The notes below the pieces were generated by a model. That model searched no databases, was not told the origin of the DNA, and saw only the letters and a program-made list of their open reading frames with translations. A stretch of 51,870 nt of DNA from an uncultured Dehalococcoidia bacterium (GTDB lineage Bacteria > Chloroflexota > Dehalococcoidia > GIF9 > UBA5629): contig CALJTV010000004.1 in the NCBI GenBank assembly GCA_937975645.1, positions 1 to 51,870 on the forward strand, read 5' to 3'. The position numbers and the translations under genes were made by a program. Below are positions 45,686-51,870 of this stretch, piece after piece; within the stretch, counting starts at the first letter, position 1, and each line of letters starts with the position of its first letter.

Positions 45686-46127
45686 GCTGGCCTTCTTCTA
45701 AGTGGCGTACCTTTTCCACTCGGCGCAAATGTCTACCACCATCAAATCTTGCAGAAAGATAAGCTCTAACTATCTCGCAAGCTATTCCTGGTTCGGTTGT
45801 TTCAGCACCTAGACATAAAATGTTAGCATCATTGTGCCGCCTTGCTCTTTCAGCGGTGAACACATTGCAGCAGAGCGCAGCCCTTACCCCCTTCACTTTG
45901 TTAGCAGCTATGCTCATACCTATGCCGGTAGCACAGATCAATATCCCGTGCTCGAAATTCCCCGCAACAACTTCTGCAGCTACTTGTCTGGCAATGTCAG
46001 GATAGTCCACCGGCTCCTCGGTATAGCAACCGAAGTCCCGAAACTCATGCCCCCAGCCTTCGAGAACATCCATAATTGCCCGCTTTAATCTCAGACCACG
46101 ATGGTCACAACCTAGCGCGACTCGCAT
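45672..46127 (-). CDS. rpiB: Ribose-5-phosphate isomerase B
   Basis: Interconverts ribose 5-phosphate and ribulose 5-phosphate. The protein has 151 residues when started at ATG 46127, where [15 protein letters not shown] matches the family start; the longer frame upstream adds unrelated sequence. The phosphate-binding and catalytic regions are [15 protein letters not shown], the nucleophile Cys in [17 protein letters not shown], and the [14 protein letters not shown] block. All are intact. It is divergent from guaA and upstream of ilvD. Confidence 0.95.
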   Translation of the reverse strand: MRVALGCDHRGLRLKRAIMDVLEGWGHEFRDFGCYTEEPVDYPDIARQVAAEVVAGNFEHGILICATGIGMSIAANKVKGVRAALCCNVFTAERARRHNDANILCLGAETTEPGIACEIVRAYLSARFDGGRHLRRVEKVRHLEEGQLDNK

Positions 46128-46275
46128 TTTCGACCACTCCAAACCAGTCTTGCTAAGCTTTGGTTGCCATATCCAAATAAGCCTGCAACACGACGACACA
46201 AATTGCCAACTTCAGCCTTTCAGGGCATATTTTACAACACTTTACCTGCCTCGTGCCCAAAGCTACACCAGACAC

Positions 46276-46304
46276 TGCACACGTAGTCTGCTCTATGCTA
46301 TACT
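46276..46304 (+). promoter_or_regulatory. Promoter of guaA
   Basis: TGCACA (46276-46281), a 17-bp spacer and TATACT (46299-46304). Only seven bases separate the -10 box from the ATG at 46312, so the message would be leaderless or nearly so. Confidence 0.5.
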
Positions 46305-46311
46305 AAAACAA

Positions 46312-47979
46312 ATGGACAACCAGAACACCAGTCACCGCATAGCCACCAGCGACGATGTTGAGGTCTCCACCTATCTAGAAATCGCCAAAGAACTCCACGG
46401 CGAGCAACCGGCACCTCAGCCAGAGATAACGACGTCGACTGCTCGTGAGACCATAGCCATCATCGACTTTGGCTCACAGTACAGTCACCTGATCGCTCGT
46501 AGAGTTCGCGAGTGCCATGTATACTGTGAGCTCATTGCCTATGATGAACCGTGGCAAAAGATCGCCTCGCTTAAGCCAAAAGGTATCATCCTCTCCGGAG
46601 GGCCAGCCAGCGTCTATCAGCAGGGAGCACCTCTGGCACCCCCGGAGATCTACGAGAGTAATCTGCCAATACTCGGGATCTGCTACGGAATGCAAGTAAT
46701 CACACACCAGCTGGGCGGGGAAGTAGCTCCAGCGACCAAACACGAGTACGGACAGGCGATTCTACACATAAGCGACAAGGACTGCCCGCTGTTTGCCGGG
46801 CTGCCATCCTCACTGCCCGTCTGGATGAGCCATGGTGACCAGATTGTGGAACTCCCCCATGGCTTCAAATCTCTGGCTTACACAGAGAATTCACCAGCAG
46901 CGGCGATAGGAAGTGACCGCAACATATTTGGGCTGCAGTTCCACCCCGAAGTGATCCACACCCCCCAGGGTAAAACCATAATCCAGAACTTCCTCTACCG
47001 GGTATGTGGCTGTGAGGGCACATGGACACCGTCAAACTTCATAAGTGAGACTATAGAAAACTTAAGGGAGCAGGTAAAAGAGGGGAGAGTCATCTGTGCC
47101 CTATCCGGTGGCGTGGATTCAGCAGTGACTGCAACACTTGTACACCGTGCTGTGGGCAACCAGCTGACCTGTATCTTTGTCAACAACGGTCTCCTCCGTC
47201 GCGAAGAGCCAGAACGAGCACTTAGAACCTTCCGTGATAAATTGAAGATGAACGTGATCTACGTTGATGCCTCCCGCAGGTTCCTGAGACGGCTGAAAGG
47301 CGTCACCGACCCTGAGCTCAAACGCCGTCGCATAGGCGAAGAGTTCATAAAAGTCTTCGAACGTAAGGCTGCCCAATTGGGCAAGGTGGACTTTCTAGCT
47401 CAGGGTACGCTCTACCCGGACGTTATTGAGAGTACCACCAAAGAGACCAAGGCAGCCGCCAGAATAAAGACTCACCACAATGTGGGTGGTCTGCCGGCAA
47501 AAATGTCCCTGAGGCTAATCGAGCCGTTGCGCTACTTGTTTAAGGACGAGGTCCGCGAAGTGGGGCTAGCCCTCGGTCTCCCCGAGGACATAGTCTGGCG
47601 CCAGCCCTTCCCCGGTCCAGGACTGGCAATCCGCATCATCGGGGAAGTAACTCCGGAAAAGCTGGAAATACTGCGTGCTGCCGACTGGATAGTTATGAAC
47701 GAAATAAAAAAGGCAAACCTCTACCGGCAGCTATGGCAGTCATTCGCTGTCCTTACTGACCTGAAAAGTGTCGGCGTGATGGGCGACTACCGCACATATG
47801 GATATCTGGTGGCTGTCCGCGCCGTGACCAGTCAGGACGCCATGACAGCCGACTGGGCACGGCTGCCTTACGACCTCCTGGCTCGCATATCCAGCCGCAT
47901 CGTCAACGAGGTGCCCGGGGTTAACCGCGTCGTCTACGACATCACCAGCAAGCCACCATCCACAATAGAGTGGGAATGA
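46312..47979 (+). CDS. guaA: GMP synthase (glutamine-hydrolysing)
   Basis: Converts XMP to GMP with ATP and glutamine. The protein has 555 residues, about 40 longer than usual because of an N-terminal extension before the amidotransferase start [17 protein letters not shown]. The class I amidotransferase Cys is in LGICYGMQ, with its His/Glu partners in FHPEV. The ATP-pyrophosphatase P-loop is SGGVDSAV, and the C-terminal dimerisation domain has [13 protein letters not shown] and ends in the usual [11 protein letters not shown] 46312 fits the promoter. The extension has no recognised motif. The stop overlaps the next gene by four bases. Confidence 0.95.
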   Translation: MDNQNTSHRIATSDDVEVSTYLEIAKELHGEQPAPQPEITTSTARETIAIIDFGSQYSHLIARRVRECHVYCELIAYDEPWQKIASLKPKGIILSGGPASVYQQGAPLAPPEIYESNLPILGICYGMQVITHQLGGEVAPATKHEYGQAILHISDKDCPLFAGLPSSLPVWMSHGDQIVELPHGFKSLAYTENSPAAAIGSDRNIFGLQFHPEVIHTPQGKTIIQNFLYRVCGCEGTWTPSNFISETIENLREQVKEGRVICALSGGVDSAVTATLVHRAVGNQLTCIFVNNGLLRREEPERALRTFRDKLKMNVIYVDASRRFLRRLKGVTDPELKRRRIGEEFIKVFERKAAQLGKVDFLAQGTLYPDVIESTTKETKAAARIKTHHNVGGLPAKMSLRLIEPLRYLFKDEVREVGLALGLPEDIVWRQPFPGPGLAIRIIGEVTPEKLEILRAADWIVMNEIKKANLYRQLWQSFAVLTDLKSVGVMGDYRTYGYLVAVRAVTSQDAMTADWARLPYDLLARISSRIVNEVPGVNRVVYDITSKPPSTIEWE

Positions 47980-48506
47980 TCACCACTGCACTCCACCAGC
48001 TGATTTCGCTGGTTACTTTCCCGGGAACCATATTGCACGAATGGTCCCACAAGTTCTTCTGTCAAAGACTCGGGGTCTCTGTACAGAAAGTGTGCTACTT
48101 CAGGCTGGGGAATCCCTCCGGCTATGTCATACATGATCCTATAAAGCACCTTGGTAAGGCACTTGTCGTAGCAACTGCGCCTCTGCTCATCAATACTAGC
48201 GTCTCCATAGTAATCTTTGCCATTGCCCTCACAATATCCCCATATAGCAGCTTCTCCTTGGCTCTGTGCTGGCTTGGCATTTCATCAGCCATGCATTCCT
48301 TCCCCAGTACCCATGACTTGGAAAGTCTGTACCTGAATGCTAAACGACTAGGAGTGCGCAGACCTCTGGCACTACTGAGCTTGCCCATGCTCTGGTTAAT
48401 TAGAACCCTTAGACCCCGTGATACCATCTGGCCTGGCTTGGTCTATGCCATGGTGGTCCTGATATTCACCGCCTTCCTAGTCAAAGCTAAGGGCTTGACT
48501 TTCTAA
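47976..48506 (+). CDS. Membrane zinc metallopeptidase-like protein (HExxH)
   Basis: Membrane protein of 176 residues with three to four hydrophobic segments. The motif HEWSH (about residues 22-26) gives an HExxH zinc site near the first helix, followed later by a region with S-T-H-D that could supply a third ligand. The layout resembles small M50-like or DUF3267-type membrane peptidases, but the family cannot be fixed by eye. ATG 47976 overlaps the guaA stop (ATGA), so it is probably translated with guaA, though no functional link is obvious. Substrate unknown. Confidence 0.75.
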   Translation: MITTALHQLISLVTFPGTILHEWSHKFFCQRLGVSVQKVCYFRLGNPSGYVIHDPIKHLGKALVVATAPLLINTSVSIVIFAIALTISPYSSFSLALCWLGISSAMHSFPSTHDLESLYLNAKRLGVRRPLALLSLPMLWLIRTLRPRDTIWPGLVYAMVVLIFTAFLVKAKGLTF

Positions 48507-48537
48507 CGCCAGCAACCAACATTACGAGGATAAGCTA

Positions 48538-48726
48538 TTGGCACAACTCCAGAAAGGTACTACAGGACTCCAGCGCGACATCTCACTCGAGCCTGTCCAG
48601 TCCCTGTTCGACCTGCCTCAACCGAAAGTAGAATTTCTCCAGCGCAGCGGACTCGCAATGCTTAACATTCTGGAAAACTCTGGGACTGAGGCTACGCGAG
48701 AGAAGAAAAAGGTCAACAACGCCTGA
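48538..48726 (+). CDS. Possible small protein, 62 residues
   Basis: TTG-initiated frame with a GAGGAT-like site about eight bases upstream. The product is hydrophilic, with a Lys-rich end (REKKKVNNA) and no Cys, membrane helix or known motif. It follows the metallopeptidase gene by 31 bases. Codon use is not unlike its neighbours, but the TTG start and lack of any recognisable family leave it doubtful. Confidence 0.3.
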   Translation: MAQLQKGTTGLQRDISLEPVQSLFDLPQPKVEFLQRSGLAMLNILENSGTEATREKKKVNNA

Positions 48727-48787
48727 GTCATCGGTTGTTATACTCACCACACCTGCTGGACAGTAGAAATCGAAGAATTAATAAGTA

Positions 48788-48913
48788 ATGGAAGAGACAA
48801 CTTATTTAAAGCGTTGGCATCGAGCACAAATATCGGATTTGACTCCAGAAGAGCGAGGCTACCTCCGCAGGTGGTTTGACACAGATCGAAGTCTGAGATA
48901 CATTAATGCTTGA
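48788..48913 (+). CDS. Possible small protein, 41 residues
   Basis: ATG-initiated frame encoding a charged, helix-prone peptide (for example LTPEERGYLRRWFDTD) with no membrane segment. No Shine-Dalgarno is visible. The downstream promoter overlaps its last codons. It might be a remnant of a longer gene or a real small protein; the sequence looks protein-like but cannot be placed in a family. Confidence 0.3.
   Translation: MEETTYLKRWHRAQISDLTPEERGYLRRWFDTDRSLRYINA
48876..48904 (+). promoter_or_regulatory. Promoter for the HMGS-like/thiolase pair
   Basis: A perfect TTGACA (48876-48881), a 17-bp spacer and TACATT (48899-48904). The start at 48953 follows after about 40 bases of leader, which includes an AGGAGG ribosome-binding site. 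Confidence 0.6.
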
Positions 48914-48952
48914 ATGCTTGGCTCCCAAAAGTTGATCTCAGGAGGTTACTAG

Positions 48953-50395
48953 ATGGTTGGTATTAAGTCATACGGAGCCTATATTCCGCGGTATCGAATG
49001 AACCACAATACTATCTTTGGGGCGGTTGGGTTTCTAGGCACATTCCCTACACCTGGCGAGAAGGCAGTTGCCAACCATGACGAAGACACCATCACTATGG
49101 CAGTTGCCGCTGCAATTGACTGTATAAATGGACTGAAACGGGAAGCGATAGACTGTCTATATCTTGCTACCACCAGTCAGCCGTACCTTCTGAGACAAAA
49201 TTCTGCGATAGTTGCTGCTGCGCTTGATTTGGAGCCTAATATAAGGACTGCCGACTTCATTGCCTCTAACAAAGCGGGGACCACTGCTCTCCTCTCTGCC
49301 TTTGATGCTGTTAACAGTGGCACTTCAAGTAATGTATTAGTCTGTGCTTCCGACTCTCGGCTGAGCAAGCCCGGGGGCTCTCAAGAATATCTGTATGGTG
49401 ATGGTGCTGGCGCTTTATGGGTAGCGGATGACCAAGTGATTGCCACTTTCGAGGGTTTTTATTCCGTTTCCTATGATTTCCCAGACCGCTGGAAAATAGG
49501 TACTGAAAAGTTTGAGCACGCTTGGGAAGATAGGTTCATTCGGGACGAGGGTTATACCAAGATGATCCCTGAAGCTATTTCGGGACTGCTGAAAAAATAT
49601 GATTTAAAAATCAAGGACTTCGCCAAGATCGCGTTCCCTGGTATTTATGCTAGAGAGCACGCCGCCATCATCAAACGATTGGGGGCTGAGCCCGGTCAGA
49701 TTCAGGATACGCTAATCGACAAAGTCGGTGATACCGGCGCAGCCTCGCCTGTAATAATGCTAGTAGCCGCCCTAGAAGATGCCAAGCCTGGCGACAAGAT
49801 TCTAGTCGCCAGCTTTGGCAACGGTAGCGATGCCCTCTTTGTTCAGGTGACTGAAAACATAAAGAATCTCGGGGAGAGGCGCGGAGTGAAAAAATATTTG
49901 GCTTCGAAAAAGGAACTTACCAGCTACGAAAAGTATCTAGCATTCCGTAACCTTACCACCATGGATATCGGCTTGCGAGGCGAGGTGGGTATCCGCACTC
50001 CGATGTCTGCACTGTACAGGGAACGAAAAACAATTCTGGCACTCTGTGGCTCCAGATGTAAAAAGTGTGGCACCCCGCAATATCCACCCCAGAGAGTATG
50101 TGTCAACCCTGATTGTGGGGCTGTGGATGAAATGGAAGACTATCGCTTTTCTGACAGAAGGGGTGTTGTGTTCACTTACACAGGGGACAATCTGGCAGCG
50201 AGCATCGACCCACCATCAATTTACGGTCTGGTAGATTTTGATGGCGGTGGAAGGTACTGGTTCGACTTTACAGATTGTGATCTCGACTCGATAAAAGTCG
50301 GCATGCCAGTGGAAATGACCTTCCGTAGAAGGTACGCAGACGAGCCCACCGGTGTTTACGGCTATTCTTGGAAGGCAACACCGATACGTGCCTAG
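48953..50395 (+). CDS. HMG-CoA-synthase-like protein fused to DUF35, active site apparently altered
   Basis: Fusion of 480 residues. Residues 1-310 resemble archaeal-type HMG-CoA synthase (thiolase superfamily); residues about 355-480 are a DUF35 zinc ribbon (Cys 369, 372, 383, 388) plus OB-fold. By eye, the catalytic positions of true synthases are changed: the Glu of GSESHPY falls at Thr 74 in ATTSQPY, the Cys of ACKAGT at Asn 106 in SNKAGT, and the catalytic His region at FPG (Pro 229). The overall fold motifs (YLYGDGAGALWV, VASFGNGSDAL) remain. It may therefore be a scaffold, or catalyse something other than HMG-CoA formation. It lies 37 bases upstream of a thiolase, mirroring the archaeal thiolase-DUF35-HMG-CoA synthase complex. 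The ATG follows AGGAGG. Confidence 0.85.
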   Translation: MVGIKSYGAYIPRYRMNHNTIFGAVGFLGTFPTPGEKAVANHDEDTITMAVAAAIDCINGLKREAIDCLYLATTSQPYLLRQNSAIVAAALDLEPNIRTADFIASNKAGTTALLSAFDAVNSGTSSNVLVCASDSRLSKPGGSQEYLYGDGAGALWVADDQVIATFEGFYSVSYDFPDRWKIGTEKFEHAWEDRFIRDEGYTKMIPEAISGLLKKYDLKIKDFAKIAFPGIYAREHAAIIKRLGAEPGQIQDTLIDKVGDTGAASPVIMLVAALEDAKPGDKILVASFGNGSDALFVQVTENIKNLGERRGVKKYLASKKELTSYEKYLAFRNLTTMDIGLRGEVGIRTPMSALYRERKTILALCGSRCKKCGTPQYPPQRVCVNPDCGAVDEMEDYRFSDRRGVVFTYTGDNLAASIDPPSIYGLVDFDGGGRYWFDFTDCDLDSIKVGMPVEMTFRRRYADEPTGVYGYSWKATPIRA

Positions 50396-50432
50396 AGTTG
50401 TTTGACTGAAGAAAAACACGGAGGATTTAGGC

Positions 50433-51635
50433 ATGGCGGATGGTATCAAGGACAAGGTCGCTATTATAGGAATGGGCTGTACTAAATTTGGAGAGCTATG
50501 GGACAAGAGTGCTGAAGACCTAATAGTCGATGCATTTAAGGAATGTCTTGAGGACGCCGGGATAGATAAGAAAGACCTTCAGGCAGCCTGGTTTGGCGTA
50601 CACTTTGAGGAGCAAAGCGTTGGCAAAGGAGCAACGTCTTTGGCACTGACTTTAAAATTGCCCTTTATTCCGGTAACACGCACAGAGAACTTCTGCGCCA
50701 CCGGGACCGAAGCCTTCAGGGGTGCCTGCTATGCGGTGGCCTCTGGGGCTTATGACATTGTGCTGGCATTAGGCGTAGAGAAGCTCAAGGATACCGGATA
50801 TGGCGGACTTCCTGGCGGCCCCAGTCTTATGGGTACAAGAAATGCGCTGATCATGCCCAAACTGACTGCCCCGGGCGCTTTTGCCATGATGGCTACCAGA
50901 TATTTTGCCGTGTATGGGCTCAACCCAGAGGAAGGTAAAAGGATGCTAGCAAAGGTCTCGGTCAAAAGCCATTACAATGGCGCTAGGAATCCAAAGGCAC
51001 ATCTCCGCCGTGAAGTGACCGAGGAACAGGTAATCAATGCTCCAATTATCGCATGGCCCTTGGGGCTTTTTGACTGCTGCGGAGTCAGCGATGGTGCGGC
51101 AGCAGCAATTGTTACTCGGGCTGACATGGCTAGGAAATTCAGGCCCGACCCAGTATATGTCAAAGCGCTCCAGATCGCCTTAAGTTCAGGCGAGGAGTTG
51201 ATGTACACCAAGTGGGATGGGGCTCACGTTGAGACCGCATACCGGGCTGGAGTTCTTGCCTACAAAGAGGCTGGTATTAAAAATCCACGCCAGGAAATAA
51301 GTATGGCTGAGGTGCACGACTGCTTTTCCATCACTGAAGCCGTGACCATGGAGGATTTACAGTTCAGCCCTAGAGGAAAAGTCAAGGAGGACATCGAGGC
51401 TGGCCGTTTCAATCTCGATGGGGAGCAGCCTATACAGCCCGATGGCGGCTTGAAATGCTTCGGGCATCCCATTGGCGCCTCCGGGCTAAGAATGCTGTAC
51501 GAAATGTACAAACAGCTACAGGGCAAAGCTCAACTCCCAGAGCGTCAGATAAAGGACCCCAAACTCGGGCTCACTCACAACATGGGTGGTTTCCCAGCGA
51601 TGAATGTCGTCAGCGTGGCTATCGTGGGGCTGTAA
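50433..51635 (+). CDS. Thiolase family protein, SCP-x type, partner of HMGS-like fusion
   Basis: Thiolase of 400 residues with nucleophile Cys 88 in NFCATGTEA, the EVHDCFSITE His block and GGLKCFGHPIGASG. The C-terminal second Cys of classical thiolases is replaced by the HNMGGFP type seen in SCP-x relatives. GGAGG precedes the ATG. With the DUF35-bearing fusion upstream it probably forms a stable complex. It is a different paralogue from the SCP-x thiolase at 25009 and the classical one at 30650. Substrate unknown. Confidence 0.91.
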   Translation: MADGIKDKVAIIGMGCTKFGELWDKSAEDLIVDAFKECLEDAGIDKKDLQAAWFGVHFEEQSVGKGATSLALTLKLPFIPVTRTENFCATGTEAFRGACYAVASGAYDIVLALGVEKLKDTGYGGLPGGPSLMGTRNALIMPKLTAPGAFAMMATRYFAVYGLNPEEGKRMLAKVSVKSHYNGARNPKAHLRREVTEEQVINAPIIAWPLGLFDCCGVSDGAAAAIVTRADMARKFRPDPVYVKALQIALSSGEELMYTKWDGAHVETAYRAGVLAYKEAGIKNPRQEISMAEVHDCFSITEAVTMEDLQFSPRGKVKEDIEAGRFNLDGEQPIQPDGGLKCFGHPIGASGLRMLYEMYKQLQGKAQLPERQIKDPKLGLTHNMGGFPAMNVVSVAIVGL

Positions 51636-51749
51636 TCTAGCAAAAGCGAGCCCCTTCCCAGCACGGTGACAAAGTCATAGAACATTAACAGAAACCGCAC
51701 CGGCGGGGCTCTATTATAAAGTCTGTGGAAAAAATCTTTTGGAAAATTT

Positions 51750-51804
51750 ATGGTGGTAAGAACCCCAGAGCAAAGTAGTAAAAGAGAGGAGGGCTTACCA
51801 CCAT
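51750..51804 (+). promoter_or_regulatory. 11-bp inverted repeat covering the transposase start
   Basis: ATGGTGGTAAG (51750-51760) is perfectly complementary to CTTACCACCAT (51794-51804). The right arm contains the first bases of the start codon at 51803, and the loop holds the purine-rich ribosome-binding site (about 51784-51793). A transcript entering from outside would fold and hide the start. Confidence 0.55.
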
Positions 51805-51870
51805 GGCTAAGAGCCAAGATAATGGTACTACAATCTTGCTCGGACTTAAAAATTACAGGGTGGAGGAGGT
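51803..51870 (+). CDS. Probable ISL3-type transposase, N-terminus only
   Basis: Only about 22 codons are visible before the window ends: a short polar start, then TTILLGLKNYRVEEV, which resembles the N-terminal lead-in of ISL3-family transposases ahead of their zinc finger. GAGAGGAGGG lies about nine bases before the ATG. The catalytic domain is outside the window, so identity rests on this short match and on the nearby terminal-repeat-like sequence. Confidence 0.45.
   Translation, partial: MAKSQDNGTTILLGLKNYRVEE

Larger units (their letters stand above)
48507..48952. other. Gap with two doubtful small frames and a promoter
   Basis: This 446-base stretch between the metallopeptidase gene and the HMG-CoA-synthase-like gene contains two short frames listed separately at low confidence and a good promoter for the downstream pair at 48876-48904. 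I see no RNA gene, terminator or repeat in the rest. Confidence 0.5.
51708..51870 (+). mobile_element. Left end of a probable ISL3-family insertion sequence (truncated by window)
   Basis: GGCTCTATTATAAAG at 51708 resembles the GGCTCTTT-type terminal repeats of ISL3 elements and sits about 95 bases before an ATG whose product begins like an ISL3 transposase. The other end and any target duplication lie outside the window, so the family call is provisional. The element lies just downstream of the thiolase gene, whose stop it does not disturb. Confidence 0.45.

Noticed and set aside
1-51870. CRISPR arrays, prophage or defence islands
   Set aside because: No regularly spaced repeats, phage genes, or restriction/toxin genes were seen; nearly all genes are ordinary metabolism, transport or regulation.

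Overview
The window looks like a chromosomal segment of an anaerobic bacterium, most likely a member of the Chloroflexota class Dehalococcoidia. This is an inference from gene content and order: a compact ilvD-ilvB-ilvN-ilvC-leuA-leuC-leuD-leuB-cimA operon that makes isoleucine through citramalate, an STT3-type oligosaccharyltransferase in a bacterium, several thiolase/DUF35 genes, moderate GC, and frequent GTG/TTG starts. No rRNA or phylogenetic marker was available to confirm it. Almost all of the sequence is coding and ordinary chromosome; the only mobile DNA seen is the start of an insertion sequence at the right edge.

Layout. 1-3.2 kb: 3' end of a dipeptide/oligopeptide ABC importer (binding protein and two ATPases). 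3.4-10.7 kb: an AhpD-like protein, an STT3 oligosaccharyltransferase, and a run of secreted or membrane-anchored proteins (lamin-tail domain, zinc ribbon plus fibronectin III, lipoproteins), including a small lipoprotein gene interrupted by an in-frame TGA. 10.7-15.9 kb (minus strand): a CAT-anticodon tRNA, ribosomal protein L25, then arsC, a TIGR03960-like radical SAM protein and acetyl-CoA synthetase. 16.3-17.3 kb: a DUF1848 protein and tRNA-Ala. 17.5-24.3 kb (minus strand): a complete phosphate regulon, phoB-phoR-pstS-pstC-pstA-pstB-phoU, with a four-repeat Pho box before pstS. 24.5-31.9 kb: DUF35 protein and thiolase, enoyl-CoA hydratase and SDR (minus strand), archease-RtcB RNA repair pair, SagB-like nitroreductase, second thiolase. 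31.9-45.7 kb (minus strand): the branched-chain amino acid operon, with an MgtC-like gene and a CoA-transferase/GNAT fusion embedded in it, ended by a strong hairpin. 45.7-48.5 kb: rpiB, guaA and a membrane HExxH metallopeptidase. 48.9-51.6 kb: an HMG-CoA-synthase-like/DUF35 fusion and a third thiolase. 51.7 kb to the end: the left end of a probable ISL3-family insertion sequence.

How the genes fit together. Acs, the thiolases, hydratase, SDR and CoA-transferase all act on acyl-CoA, consistent with organic-acid or fatty-acid metabolism around acetyl-CoA, which also feeds CimA and LeuA. The Pst/Pho block forms one regulatory unit. The items most worth a second look are the TGA-interrupted lipoprotein gene with a 13-bp hairpin immediately after the TGA, the HMG-CoA-synthase-like protein that appears to lack its catalytic Glu/Cys/His set, the Pho box, and the hairpin covering the start of the transposase gene.
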